DNA of 64,000 nt from JBBEAM01 sp040882845 (GCA_040882845.1 JBBEAM010000007.1:868001-932000); one strand, 5' to 3'; positions 7,711-18,862 are shown, numbered from the stretch's first letter. Made by a program: numbers and translations. The notes: generated from the letters alone by a model not told the origin.

Positions 7711-8975
7711 CAGCCGAACATCTCCTTGACGGTTTCCAGCGCCTCGACGAGGGCATCGACCTCGGCGCGGGTATTATAGAGGCCGAAGGACGCACGCGCC
7801 GTGGCGGCGATGCCGAAGCGGTCCATCACCGGCTGGGCGCAGTGGTGACCGGCGCGCACGGCGACGCCCTTGCGGTCGAGGATCGTCCCGGCGTCGTGGG
7901 CGTGGCAGTCCTCCATGACGAAGGAGATGATGCTCGCCTTCTCCTCCGCCTCGCCGACGATCTTGAGGCCAGGAATGCGTTTCATGCGTTCCGTGGCATA
8001 GGCCAGCAGGCCGTCCTCCTGGGCGTGGATGCTGTCGAAGCCGAGCGCGGTGAGATAGTCGATCGCCGCGCCCATGCCGATCGCCTCGACGATCGGCGGC
8101 GTGCCGGCCTCGAAGCGGTGCGGCGGCTCCTTGTATGTACTACCGGTGAGCGTGACCTCGCTGATCATCTCGCCGCCGCCTTGATAGGGCGGAAGGGCCT
8201 GCAGCAGCTCCATCTTGCCGTAGAGCACGCCGATGCCGGTCGGCCCGTAGATCTTGTGACTGGAAAAGCAATAGAAGTCGGCGTCGAGATCGCGCATGTC
8301 GAGCGCCATGTGCGGCGCCGCCTGGCAGCCGTCGACCAGGATCTTGGCGCCGGCATCGTGGGCCATCCTGGCAACCCGCTTGATCGGTACCAGGCTGCCG
8401 AGGGCGTTGGAAATGTGGGTGATGGCAACCAGCTTGACCTTGGGGCCGAGCAGCTTGCCGTAGGCTTCGAGATCGAGATTTCCGGCGTCGTCGATGGGGA
8501 TGGCTTTCAGAACCACGCCCTTACGCGCGCAGAGCAGCTGCCAGGGCACGATGTTGGAGTGATGCTCCATCTCCGAGATCAGGATCTCGTCGCCAGGCTC
8601 CAGAAAGGCCTCGCCGAAGCTGTGGGCGACCAGGTTGATCGCCTCGGTTGCGCCGCGGGTGAAGACGATTTCGTCTTCATGGGCCGCATTGACGAAGCGC
8701 GCGGTCTTGCTGCGCGCCTCCTCGTAGTGGTCGGTCGAAATCTGGCTCAGGCGGTGGATACCGCGATGGACGTTGGCGTAGTAGGTTCTATAGGCGGCAT
8801 CCATGGCGTCGAGCACCTGCACCGGCTTCTGGGCCGAGGCGGCATTGTCGAGATAGACCAGCGGCTTGCCGTAGACCTCCTGCTTCAGGATCGGGAAGTC
8901 CTCGCGGATCTTCTCGACGTCGAAGGCCAGGGTCGAGTTACCGCCGGGAGCGATGTCGGCCAGCTGCTCGCTCAT
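7710..8975 (-). CDS. sufS: Cysteine desulfurase SufS
   Basis: 421 residues. This PLP enzyme removes sulfur from L-cysteine, giving alanine and an enzyme-bound persulfide for Fe-S assembly. The PLP lysine is K241 in SSHKIYGPTG, the cofactor-contacting H of EMEHHSN is present, and the catalytic cysteine is C379 in RAGHHCAQP, the group II (SufS) context rather than the longer Cys loop of IscS. The start overlaps the 3' end of sufD by 4 bp. No sufE or sufU sulfur acceptor is encoded in this operon, so one must lie elsewhere. Confidence 0.96.
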   Translation of the reverse strand: MSEQLADIAPGGNSTLAFDVEKIREDFPILKQEVYGKPLVYLDNAASAQKPVQVLDAMDAAYRTYYANVHRGIHRLSQISTDHYEEARSKTARFVNAAHEDEIVFTRGATEAINLVAHSFGEAFLEPGDEILISEMEHHSNIVPWQLLCARKGVVLKAIPIDDAGNLDLEAYGKLLGPKVKLVAITHISNALGSLVPIKRVARMAHDAGAKILVDGCQAAPHMALDMRDLDADFYCFSSHKIYGPTGIGVLYGKMELLQALPPYQGGGEMISEVTLTGSTYKEPPHRFEAGTPPIVEAIGMGAAIDYLTALGFDSIHAQEDGLLAYATERMKRIPGLKIVGEAEEKASIISFVMEDCHAHDAGTILDRKGVAVRAGHHCAQPVMDRFGIAATARASFGLYNTRAEVDALVEALETVKEMFG

Positions 8976-10237
8976 GCGCTTTCCTCCCGCTCCAGCCAGG
9001 CGGAAATCCGGGCCGCCAGCAGTTCCCTGATTGCGCCGTCCTCGACCCCCTGCAAAGTGTCGGCGAGGAAGGATTCGATCAGCAGGCGACGCGCCTTATT
9101 CTCCGGAATGCCGCGCGAGCGCAGATAGAACAGGGCAACGTCGTCGAGCTCGCCGGCGGTCGCGCCGTGGGCGCAGAGCACGTCGTCGGCGTAGATCTCC
9201 AGCTCGGGCTTGGTGTCGATCTCGGCCTTGTCCGACAGCAGCAGGGTCTTGTTCATCATCCGGCCGTCGGAGCGCTGGGCATCCGGGGAGACCAGAATTT
9301 TGCCCTGGAAAACGCCGCGCGCCTTGCCGTCGAGGGCGCCCTTGACGACCTCGCGGCTGGTGGTGTCGGGCACCGCATGGGTTACCGAGGTGGTGATGTC
9401 GCAGTGCTGCGTGCCGTCCTGCAGATAGGCGCCGTCGAGACGGCAGCTTGCGCCTTCGCCGGCCAGGGTCAGGTGGATTTCGTTGCGCGACAGCGCTGCA
9501 CCCTCGCTGAGGACATAGGCGTTGTAGCCGCCGCCCGCGGCGACCCGCACGCTCGACGTCGAGAGATAGAGGGTGTCGCGCGGGGCGTCCTGCAGTGTGA
9601 TGTGCGTCAGCGTGGCATTCTCGCCGACGGCGATCTCCGTGACCGAATTTGCGGCGTAGGGCCCGCCGCCGAGGCCGAGTTGGCTCTCGATCAGCGTTGC
9701 TTTGCCGCCCTCGATGGCGATGAGGTTGCGCGGCTGGAACAGCGGCGCGTCCGGCCCGGCGACGCCGAGCGACACCAGGTGGATCGGCTTGTCCGGGCTT
9801 TCGGTAACCTTGAGATAGAGGCCGTCGGCGAAGAAGGCGGTGTTCAGCGCCGCCATTGGCAGCGCCTCGATGTCCAGACCCTCGCCGAGTTTCCCGGCCA
9901 GGCGCGGTAGCGCCGCTGCCAGGCTCTCGCCGAGCCCCTCGTCCGAGAGCTGAGCGCGGAAGTGGCCGTTGACGAACACCAGGCGATGCGCCGGGAAGGG
10001 AAGGCGGGGCAGGGCGTCCAGAGTGATGTCCGCATCGCCGGCGCCGCCCGGCAAGAAGCCGTCCAGCTTCAGCCGGGTGTACTTCCAGGCTTCGTCGCGG
10101 CGGCTCGGCAGGCCGCGCGTCTTCAGCGCCGCGATGGCTTCGTCGCGCAGGGACCCGACAACATCGCCTGCCGGGCGCTGGGCGCGGGCAAAGGCCTCGA
10201 GATAGGGCTGCAGGCTGTCTGTCGTCGTCTCGGCCAT
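8972..10237 (-). CDS. sufD: Fe-S cluster assembly protein SufD
   Basis: 421 residues, partner of SufB in the SufBC2D scaffold. The C-terminal two-thirds form the SufB/SufD beta-helix (GENATLTHITLQ, DGKARGVFQGKILV) and end with the characteristic DVLCAHGATAGELDD and YLRSRGIPENKARRLLIE segments, which hold the conserved His of SufD. The N-terminus contains SRRDEAWKYTRL, the conserved WKYT signature. It follows sufC by 3 bp and overlaps sufS. Confidence 0.95.
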   Translation of the reverse strand: MAETTTDSLQPYLEAFARAQRPAGDVVGSLRDEAIAALKTRGLPSRRDEAWKYTRLKLDGFLPGGAGDADITLDALPRLPFPAHRLVFVNGHFRAQLSDEGLGESLAAALPRLAGKLGEGLDIEALPMAALNTAFFADGLYLKVTESPDKPIHLVSLGVAGPDAPLFQPRNLIAIEGGKATLIESQLGLGGGPYAANSVTEIAVGENATLTHITLQDAPRDTLYLSTSSVRVAAGGGYNAYVLSEGAALSRNEIHLTLAGEGASCRLDGAYLQDGTQHCDITTSVTHAVPDTTSREVVKGALDGKARGVFQGKILVSPDAQRSDGRMMNKTLLLSDKAEIDTKPELEIYADDVLCAHGATAGELDDVALFYLRSRGIPENKARRLLIESFLADTLQGVEDGAIRELLAARISAWLEREESA

Positions 10238-10240
10238 GGC

Positions 10241-10993
<753 letters not shown>

Positions 10994-11012
10994 TATATCG
11001 ATCTCTCGTTGC

Positions 11013-12467
<1,455 letters not shown>

Positions 12468-12508
12468 CTCTCCTCGCTTTCGTTGGTTCAAGGCTTTAAT
12501 TAAGCCTT

Positions 12509-12979
12509 TTATTTATTTGTTATCTCAGTGTTCTTTTCACTTTCAACTCCGCTATCCCGCGGCACCAGGAAGGCTTCGGGGATACCGGCCATATCGGCCA
12601 GGCTCACCGTCGCCAGGGCGTCGCGGATCGCCGTGTTGACCTTGTTCCAGCCGCCGCTCATCGGGCAGAGGCGTTCGACGTCGCAGTGGCTCTCGGCGCC
12701 CTCGACGCAGGCCGTCAGGGCGATCGGGCCCTCCAGCGCCTGGATCACCTCGGAAACCGCGATCCTCTCCGCCGGCCTCACCAAGCGATAGCCGCCGCTG
12801 GCGCCGCGCTGCGCCACCACAAGGTCGGCGTGCGACAGGGCGTTGAGGATCTTGGAAACCGTCGGCAAGGGAATCGCCGTGGAATCCGAGATCTGCTGAG
12901 CGCTGCGCAGGTCGTCGCGCGCCGCCATCTGGGACATCACGACGACCCCATAGTCGGTCAGGCGGTTAAGCCGGATCAT
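12509..12979 (-). CDS. Rrf2-family Fe-S sensing regulator of the suf operon (IscR/SufR-like)
   Basis: 156 residues from the ATG at 12979, which has GGAG six bases upstream; a TTG 12 bp earlier is less likely. The N-terminal winged helix includes RLTDYGVVVMSQMA and IPLPTVSKILNALSHADLV, followed by RGASGGYRL. Three cysteines, C91, C99 and C105, match the cluster-binding loop of IscR-like regulators, suggesting it senses Fe-S status and controls suf transcription. As first gene of the operon, with a palindrome near its likely transcription start, it is probably autoregulated (inference). The C-terminal tail is variable. Confidence 0.93.
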   Translation of the reverse strand: MIRLNRLTDYGVVVMSQMAARDDLRSAQQISDSTAIPLPTVSKILNALSHADLVVAQRGASGGYRLVRPAERIAVSEVIQALEGPIALTACVEGAESHCDVERLCPMSGGWNKVNTAIRDALATVSLADMAGIPEAFLVPRDSGVESEKNTEITNK

Positions 12980-12995
12980 GCTGCGCTCCAATCCT

Positions 12996-13008
12996 TACCA
13001 ATCTGGTA
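12996..13008 (-). promoter_or_regulatory. Putative operator of the suf operon (TACCA-N3-TGGTA)
   Basis: A perfect inverted repeat, TACCA AATC-side ATC TGGTA on the plus strand (arms 5 bp, 3-nt spacer), lies 17-29 bp upstream of the Rrf2-family start codon. It sits beside a possible -10 at 13011-13016, so a bound regulator would cover the transcription start. It does not match the classical E. coli IscR type I or II sites closely. Assignment to the adjacent regulator is inference from position. Confidence 0.5.
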
Positions 13009-13010
13009 TG

Positions 13011-13038
13011 GATTTATTGATTCTGTCCGGAAAATCAA
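13011..13038 (-). promoter_or_regulatory. Possible sigma-70 promoter of the suf operon
   Basis: On the minus strand TTGATT (13033-13038) and TAAATC (13011-13016) are separated by 16 bp. The predicted start falls near 13004, within the adjacent palindrome. The -10 match is modest, so this is a tentative call. Confidence 0.35.
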
Positions 13039-13062
13039 GCCTTTTCGAGCGAGAGCGGCACC

Positions 13063-14376
13063 TCAACTCTCGTCCAGGACCGCCGCGGTGTCACCGCCGC
13101 TGCCGCGTCCCGGCAGCACGGCGTTGAGCAAGACACCGGTGATCGCCGCCAAGGCCATCGACGTCACGGTGATGACGTCGCCGAGCTGCAGGGAAGCGCC
13201 GCCGATGCCGATCACCAGGATGATCGAGGAAATCAGCAGGTTGCGCTTCTCCGAGAGATCCACCTTGGCGTCGATCAGGGTGCGCAGCCCGTTGGAGGCG
13301 ATCACCCCGAACAGGGCGATGGCGACCCCGCCCATTACGGCGGTCGGGATAGTGCCGAGAAAGGCCGCCACGCTGCCGACGAAGCCGAGCAGGACCGCCA
13401 GTACCGCCGCGCCGCCGATCACCCAGACGCTGAACACGCGGGTGATCGCCATCACGCCGATGTTTTCGCCGTAGGTGGTGTTGGGGGGACCGCCGAGCAG
13501 GCCGGCCAGCATGGTCGCCAGGCCGTCGCCGAGCAGCGAGCGGTGCAGGCCCGGCGTCTTCAGGAAGTTACGGCCGACGACGCGGCTCAGCACCACCTGG
13601 TCGCCGATATGCTCGGCGATGGTGACGATGGCGACCGGCACCAGGATCGGCAGCACCACCCAGGGGATGCCGCCGCCCCCGGTCAGGCCGGAGAAGGTGA
13701 GGGTGAAGTCGGGCATGCGGAACAGCGGCGCCGCGGCGACCGGGGCGAAATCGACGATGCCCAGCAGGATCGAAAGCAGATAGCCGCAGAGGATGCCGAG
13801 CAGGATCGGCACCACGGCGAAGAAGCCTCTGAGAACGAGACTGAAGACCAGCACGCAGCCCAGAGTGAACAGCGCGACCAGGAAGTGGATCAGGCTGTAG
13901 TCGCCGCCGCCCGCGGTGTTCTGCGCCATGCTGACGGCGACGCTGGCGAGCCCCAGGCCGATCACCATGATCACCGGGCCGACGACGATCGGCGGCAGCA
14001 GCTGCAGCAGCCAGCTGACGCCGAAGGCGCGGATTGCCGCGGCAACGCAGAGATAGACGATGCCGGCGCAGAAGGCGCCGAACATTGCGCCGGGGATGCC
14101 GGCGACGGCCGCGGCGGCGACGATCGGGCCGATGAAGGCGAAGGAGGAACCGAGATAGGCGGGGATATGTCCGCCGGTCACGGCGATGTAGAGCAGGGTG
14201 CCGAGGCCGGAGGAGACCAGTGCCACGGCGGGCGAGAGTCCGGTCAGCAGCGGCACCAGGACGGTCGCCCCGAACATCGCGAAGAGATGCTGCAGCGACA
14301 GCACTGCCCAGATGTGCGCGGTGGGCCGCTGCTCGACGGAAATCGCCTGAACCGCTGCGTCCTTTGCTTCAGTCAT
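13063..14376 (-). CDS. uraA: Uracil permease, NCS2 family (UraA-like)
   Basis: 437 residues with about 12-14 membrane helices. NCS2 proteins take up nucleobases with protons. Signatures: HIWAVLSLQHLFAMFGATVLVP at the first helix, GGHIPAYLGSSFAFIGP, and VTIAEHIGDQ, where the conserved Glu of the uracil-binding site lies, then GGPPNTTYGENIGVMA. The uracil assignment is strengthened by the uracil phosphoribosyltransferase gene 39 bp upstream on the same strand. Short charged cytoplasmic tails at both ends show nothing unusual. Confidence 0.93.
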   Translation of the reverse strand: MTEAKDAAVQAISVEQRPTAHIWAVLSLQHLFAMFGATVLVPLLTGLSPAVALVSSGLGTLLYIAVTGGHIPAYLGSSFAFIGPIVAAAAVAGIPGAMFGAFCAGIVYLCVAAAIRAFGVSWLLQLLPPIVVGPVIMVIGLGLASVAVSMAQNTAGGGDYSLIHFLVALFTLGCVLVFSLVLRGFFAVVPILLGILCGYLLSILLGIVDFAPVAAAPLFRMPDFTLTFSGLTGGGGIPWVVLPILVPVAIVTIAEHIGDQVVLSRVVGRNFLKTPGLHRSLLGDGLATMLAGLLGGPPNTTYGENIGVMAITRVFSVWVIGGAAVLAVLLGFVGSVAAFLGTIPTAVMGGVAIALFGVIASNGLRTLIDAKVDLSEKRNLLISSIILVIGIGGASLQLGDVITVTSMALAAITGVLLNAVLPGRGSGGDTAAVLDES

Positions 14377-14415
14377 GATCCTTCCCCCCCGAAAAGCTGC
14401 GAAGTGTCGGCGCGA

Positions 14416-15060
14416 TCATTCAGTGCCGAAGATACGGTCTCCGGCATCGCCCAGGCCGGGCACGATGTAGGCATTCTGGTCGAGGTGACTGTCCAGCGCG
14501 GCGGCGAAGACGGGCACCTCAGGATGCGCCGCGGCGAAGACCGCCATGCCCTCGGGCGCGGCAACCAGCGCCATGAAACGGATATCCTGGGGCCGGGCGC
14601 CGTGCTCTATCAGAACCTGCGCGGCGTGCACGGCGGAGCCGCCGGTCGCCAGCATAGGATCGACCAGGATTGCCCGGCCGATGGGGTCCGGCAGCTTGAC
14701 GTAGTATTCCCTGGGTTGCTTGGTCTGGGGATCGCGGTAGAGGCCGATATGGCCTTCGCGGGCCGAGGGGATCAGCTCGCGCAGCCCTTCGGCCATGCCC
14801 AGCCCGGCGCGCAGGATCGAGACGATCGAGATGTCCTGGGCCAGCTTCGGCGCCTGCATCCCGGCGACAGGAGTTTGGATCTCGATCGTCGCCAGCGGCA
14901 GGTCGCGGGTGATCTCGTAGCCCATCAGCAGCCCGATCTCGCGCAGCAGCTGACGAAACAGAATCGGCGGCGTCTCGACATCGCGCATCATCGTCAGCTT
15001 GTGCTGGATCAGAGGATGGTCGAGGACCTCAAGGCTGGGAAAATCCTGTGCCGTCGGCAT
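14416..15060 (-). CDS. upp: Uracil phosphoribosyltransferase
   Basis: 214 residues. It converts uracil and PRPP to UMP in pyrimidine salvage. The N-terminal LDHPLIQHKLTMMRD is the usual Upp start region, the PRPP-binding loop is VDPMLATGGSA, and the uracil-binding C-terminus reads YIVPGLGDAGDRIFGTE. The ATG at 15060 makes it overlap the 3' end of the upstream MFS gene by 32 bp; no later start preserves the conserved N-terminus, so the overlap is probably real. Together with uraA it forms an uptake-plus-salvage unit. Confidence 0.96.
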   Translation of the reverse strand: MPTAQDFPSLEVLDHPLIQHKLTMMRDVETPPILFRQLLREIGLLMGYEITRDLPLATIEIQTPVAGMQAPKLAQDISIVSILRAGLGMAEGLRELIPSAREGHIGLYRDPQTKQPREYYVKLPDPIGRAILVDPMLATGGSAVHAAQVLIEHGARPQDIRFMALVAAPEGMAVFAAAHPEVPVFAAALDSHLDQNAYIVPGLGDAGDRIFGTE

Positions 15061-16228
15061 CGTCGTTCCGCTTCCTGGGATTGCGGGAGAGCAGGGGGAG
15101 CGCGAGCAGGGCCCCGCCGACGCTGACCGCCGCCATGGCGAAGAAAGCCTGCCCCCCGGCCCACTCGTAAAGCTCGCCGGAGAGTAGCATCATCGCGCCC
15201 ATTGCCAAGCCCCCGAGGACCCCGGAGTAGAAGGTTTGTATGCTGGCGATGCGGTCGGGCGGCGCGGCGTCGGTGATCATGTTCATCGCCGCCAGGTGAG
15301 TCAGGCCGAAGGTGCCGGCGTGGAGCAGCTGGCCGAGCGCGAGCGGAACAAAGTCCGTGGTGAGCGCAAAGAGCGACCAGCGCAGCAGCCCGCAAAATCC
15401 GGCGGCGAGCAGCAGCGCCGCAGGGGACCAGCGCCGCACCAGCGGCGCGCTGACCCAGAACAAGACGATCTCCGCCCCGGTGCCGAGCGCCCAGAGCGCA
15501 CCCACCGCGGTCGGGCTGTGTCCCGAAGCTATCCAGTACAATGAGGAGAAACCGTAGAACAGCGCGTGGCTCGCCTGCAGCACGGCGCCGGCGACCAGAA
15601 ACAGCAGCAGATTTCTCCGCCCGACCAGATCGCGCCAGCGGGTCTGCAGCCGGCGCGGCCCGCTGCGCCGGCCTTCGTTGGGCAGGGCGAGGCTGGCCAG
15701 GGTGGCGCAGGCGAAGGCCGCGAGCAGCAGCCAGAGCACGATCCCCGCCTGTTCCGGCGCGATCAGCGCGCCGCCGCCGAAGGCCGCGGCAATGAAGGTG
15801 AGGGAGCCCCAGATGCGGATCCGGCCATAGATCAGGTCGTGGCGCCGCACCGCCTGCATGGTCAGGCTCTCGCAGAGCGGCATCAGGGCGCTGAGCGCGG
15901 CCGCGGCGAGCACCTGCAGGACCAGGAGCTGCCAGAAGCCGCCGGGCAGGAAAAACAGCGTGAAGACGAACAGGCAGCTCGCGGCGGCGGCCACCAGGGC
16001 GTACTTGGGGGAGCCGCCGAGGTCCGCGAGCTGCCCGATCAAGGGGCCGGACGGCACCCGCACCCAGACCGAAACCGCGAGCAGGATTCCAATCTCGCCC
16101 GGCGTCAGGCCACGGCCCTCCAGCCATAGCGGCCAGAAGGGCAGGTAGAGTCCGATGGTGAGGAAGGTGCCGGCGCTGACGAAGGCGTAGCGGGCCGAAA
16201 GGGCGAGCCGGGAGCTCTCCGCGGTCAC
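15029..16228 (-). CDS. MFS transporter, PPP/HcaT-like family
   Basis: 399 residues, 12 predicted membrane helices. The N-terminus (RYAFVSAGTFLTIGLYLPFWPLWLEGRGLTPGE, quoted here only by its key GLYLPFWPLWL motif) and RHDLIYGRIRIWGSLTFI match the phenylpropionate-permease-like branch of the major facilitator superfamily. The substrate is unknown; HcaT itself was proposed for 3-phenylpropionate, but many homologues are uncharacterised. It is upstream of and overlaps upp, so it is probably transcribed with the uracil salvage genes, though a nucleobase role cannot be inferred. Confidence 0.85.
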   Translation of the reverse strand: MTAESSRLALSARYAFVSAGTFLTIGLYLPFWPLWLEGRGLTPGEIGILLAVSVWVRVPSGPLIGQLADLGGSPKYALVAAAASCLFVFTLFFLPGGFWQLLVLQVLAAAALSALMPLCESLTMQAVRRHDLIYGRIRIWGSLTFIAAAFGGGALIAPEQAGIVLWLLLAAFACATLASLALPNEGRRSGPRRLQTRWRDLVGRRNLLLFLVAGAVLQASHALFYGFSSLYWIASGHSPTAVGALWALGTGAEIVLFWVSAPLVRRWSPAALLLAAGFCGLLRWSLFALTTDFVPLALGQLLHAGTFGLTHLAAMNMITDAAPPDRIASIQTFYSGVLGGLAMGAMMLLSGELYEWAGGQAFFAMAAVSVGGALLALPLLSRNPRKRNDDADGTGFSQP

Positions 16229-16246
16229 GGCGCCGCGCCCGTCAGG

Positions 16247-16489
16247 CTAGGCGAAGGCCTTGAAGGTGATGAGGGTGAAGGTGTCCTGGATGCCCGGCAG
16301 CGTCTGGATGCTTTCGTTGACGAAGTGACCGATGTCGTCGTCGTCCTGGAGGTAGCACTTCACCAGCAGATCGTACTGCCCGGAGGTGGAGTGCACCTCG
16401 GAAACCTGCTCCACCGACTGTACCAGGTCGTCTGCGACCTCGTAGGCCTTACCGAGCGCGCACTTCACATGGATGAAAATCGTCTGCAT
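16247..16489 (-). CDS. Stand-alone Lrp/AsnC effector-binding (RAM) domain protein
   Basis: 80 residues from the ATG at 16489; an upstream TTG at 16528 would add 13 residues with no conserved sequence. The protein is entirely a RAM/AsnC ligand-binding domain, MQTIFIHVKCALGKAYEVAD then VSEVHSTSGQYDLLVK and LPGIQDTFTLITFKAF, with no helix-turn-helix. Such proteins may bind an amino acid and form oligomers or modulate full-length Lrp proteins; the exact function is unknown. Close homologues of this short form are widespread in alphaproteobacteria. No partner regulator is adjacent. Confidence 0.85.
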   Translation of the reverse strand: MQTIFIHVKCALGKAYEVADDLVQSVEQVSEVHSTSGQYDLLVKCYLQDDDDIGHFVNESIQTLPGIQDTFTLITFKAFA

Positions 16490-16574
16490 CAGGTGGGTTC
16501 CGCTGTTGCTCCGGCGGCCATCATACAAGAATGACCGCCGCCGAAAAGGGATCGCTCGAGGCGGACCGGCCGGT

Positions 16575-18032
16575 TCAGTTTGCGGGGGTGGGCACAGGGC
16601 GCAGCAGGAAAGCCGGCGTGTCGTCGCCGAACGGCTTGCTGGACACGTTGGAGAGGAAGGGGTCGTGCCGGTCGGGGCGCGGCTGGCTGTCCTCGCGCTT
16701 GCCGCCCTTGCGCGACTTTTCGCGGCGCCCCTCTCCGCTCCGCTTGCTGTCCTGGGCCGGCTGCTGCGCCGTGTCCTTCTTCGGCGCGGTGTCTTTCTTC
16801 CGCTCTTCGCCCTTGGCCTGCGCCTCGTCCTGCGCCTTGGGCTCCTGCTTCAGCGCCTCGGCCTTCTTTTCGGCGGGCTGGCTGTTGGTTTCCGGCGCGT
16901 CGGCAGCGGGTTCGGGCGCGTTCACGGCCTGGATATTGCGGCCGATCAGCTGCTCGATGGCGGCGACGTACTTACGGTCGGCGCGGGTCGAGAGGGTGTA
17001 GGAGATACCCGAACGTCCGGCGCGTCCGGTCCGGCCGATGCGGTGGACATAGTCCTCGGCATTGGAAGGAACGTCGAAGTTGAAGACGTGGCTGACCGCC
17101 GGAATGTCGAGGCCGCGGGCGGCGACGTCGGAGCAGACCAGGATCTTGATCTCGCCCTTCTTAAAGGCGGCCAGGGTGGCCATGCGCGCCGGCTGAGCCA
17201 TATCGCCGTGTAGCGCTCCGGCGGAGTAGCCGCGCCGCTCCAGGGAGCGGTGCAGGACGCCGACGTCGCGCTTGCGGTTGCAGAACACCAGAGCGCTGGT
17301 CACTTCCACATGGTCGAGCAGCTCGCGCAGCGTGGCCCGCTTGGCCTTCGGCTCGTCGGGCGCCTTGATCAGATGCTGGGTGACCGTGTCGGCGGTCTTC
17401 GATGGCGGCCCGGCGGAGATTTCCTTCGGATTAATCAGGAAGGCATCCGCGAGGCGGCGGATTTCCTTCTCCATGGTGGCGGAGAAGAACAGCGTCTGGC
17501 GCATCTTCGGCAGATAGCCGACGATCCGCTCGACATCGGGAATGAAGCCCATGTCGAGCATACGGTCGGCTTCGTCGATCACCAGCAGCTTGGTGTCGGC
17601 GAGCAGAATGTTGCCGCGCTCGATCAGATCGAGCAGCCGGCCCGGCGTGGCGATCAGGACATCGACGCCCTTTTCCAGCGCCTTGACCTGCTCGTCGAAG
17701 CGCTCGCCGCCGATCAGCAGGGCCATTTCCAGCTTGTTGTACTTGCCGTACTTGATGAAGTTCTCGGCGACCTGGGCCGCGAGCTCGCGGGTCGGCTCGA
17801 GGATCAGGGAGCGGGGCATGCGCGCGCGGGCGCGCCCCTGGGCCAAGACGTCGATCATCGGCAGGACGAAGGAGGCCGTTTTGCCGGTGCCGGTCTGCGC
17901 GACGCCGAGGACGTCGCGCGCCATGAGCACATAGGGGATCGCTTTTTCTTGTATAGGTGTAGCCGTGGTGTAGCCCGAGTCAGAGACTGCCTTCAGCACC
18001 TCCGGACTCAGTCCAAGTTCGTCAAAGTTCAT
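16575..18032 (-). CDS. DEAD-box ATP-dependent RNA helicase, RhlE-like
   Basis: 485 residues. The helicase core covers residues 1-370: Q motif with ATPIQEKAIP, motif I AQTGTGKTASF, PTRELA, the DEAD box in VIDEADRMLDMGF, SAT in FFSATMEKEI, and motif VI HRIGRTGRAGR. The last ~115 residues are a low-complexity Lys/Glu/Pro/Ala-rich tail that includes KKDTAPKKDTAQQPAQ, likely disordered and RNA-binding. Role: RNA remodelling in ribosome assembly or mRNA decay. It is followed by about 277 bp of AT-richer upstream DNA (18033-18309), which could hold a long leader, but I see no defined element. Confidence 0.93.
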   Translation of the reverse strand: MNFDELGLSPEVLKAVSDSGYTTATPIQEKAIPYVLMARDVLGVAQTGTGKTASFVLPMIDVLAQGRARARMPRSLILEPTRELAAQVAENFIKYGKYNKLEMALLIGGERFDEQVKALEKGVDVLIATPGRLLDLIERGNILLADTKLLVIDEADRMLDMGFIPDVERIVGYLPKMRQTLFFSATMEKEIRRLADAFLINPKEISAGPPSKTADTVTQHLIKAPDEPKAKRATLRELLDHVEVTSALVFCNRKRDVGVLHRSLERRGYSAGALHGDMAQPARMATLAAFKKGEIKILVCSDVAARGLDIPAVSHVFNFDVPSNAEDYVHRIGRTGRAGRSGISYTLSTRADRKYVAAIEQLIGRNIQAVNAPEPAADAPETNSQPAEKKAEALKQEPKAQDEAQAKGEERKKDTAPKKDTAQQPAQDSKRSGEGRREKSRKGGKREDSQPRPDRHDPFLSNVSSKPFGDDTPAFLLRPVPTPAN

Positions 18033-18309
18033 GAAGATTCTTTATCTTTCGCAATTGACCGCGCGGTTTGTCTTGGCGCGGATTTCTTTTTCACCGTTTC
18101 AGATGTGGCGCGATCATAGGATTTCAAGCGCCGCTGTCAACCTGCAAAGCCTCTAAAGCCTTTCGTTACCAGGGATTCAGGGCTTTGTGCAGATTTCGCA
18201 ACAAGCGCAAAGATAGCCTACGATTACATCAATTTTATTACGCGCCTATTTCAGACCGCAAGCATCGCGGGAAATTTCCACGGCGCTCCAGCCATGCTAA
18301 CCTCGGCTC

Positions 18310-18852
18310 ATGACCCTGCGCGCCACCGAGTCGCTGCTGCTGCTGATCGACATTCAGGAACGCTTGGCCCCGGCGATCGAGGGCGGCGGCCAGGTCGTGC
18401 AGCGCATCGAACTGCTGCTGCGCGCCGCCAAGCGGCTCGGTATACCGGCCCTGGCCAGCGAGCAGTATCGCAAGGGGCTGGGTTTGACCCTGGCGGTGCT
18501 CTGCGAGGATCTGCCCCCGGAACGGCGGATCGAGAAGACGGCCTTTTCCGCCCTGCGCGAAGCGCCGCTCGCCAAGGCCATCGCCGGCGAAGCCAAGCCT
18601 CAGATCGTGGTCGCCGGCATGGAATGCCATGTCTGCGTCCTGCAGACGGTGCTGGATCTGCTGGCGCAGGATTACGAGGTCTATCTGGTGCGCGACGCCG
18701 TGGGCTCTCGCCGGCAGCGCGACCTGGATGCCGGTATCGCCCGCATGGAGCGGGCAGGCGCCATTCCCGTGACCGCCGAGATGGTGGTCTTCGAGTGGCT
18801 GGAGCGCGCCGGGACGCCGGAGTTCAAGGATCTGCTCGACCTGATCAAGTAG
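18310..18852 (+). CDS. Isochorismatase-family cysteine hydrolase
   Basis: 180 residues. The Asp-Lys-Cys triad of the family is visible: D14 in LLLIDIQERL, K76 in IEKTAFSA and C109 in GMECHVCVLQT. It resembles the YcaC/nicotinamidase-like branch of small hydrolases of unknown substrate; there is no aryl carrier domain. The stop is 10 bp before the alpha/beta hydrolase start, so the pair is probably an operon. It is divergent from the helicase gene. Confidence 0.9.
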   Translation: MTLRATESLLLLIDIQERLAPAIEGGGQVVQRIELLLRAAKRLGIPALASEQYRKGLGLTLAVLCEDLPPERRIEKTAFSALREAPLAKAIAGEAKPQIVVAGMECHVCVLQTVLDLLAQDYEVYLVRDAVGSRRQRDLDAGIARMERAGAIPVTAEMVVFEWLERAGTPEFKDLLDLIK

Positions 18853-18862
18853 GGACGGAGCC

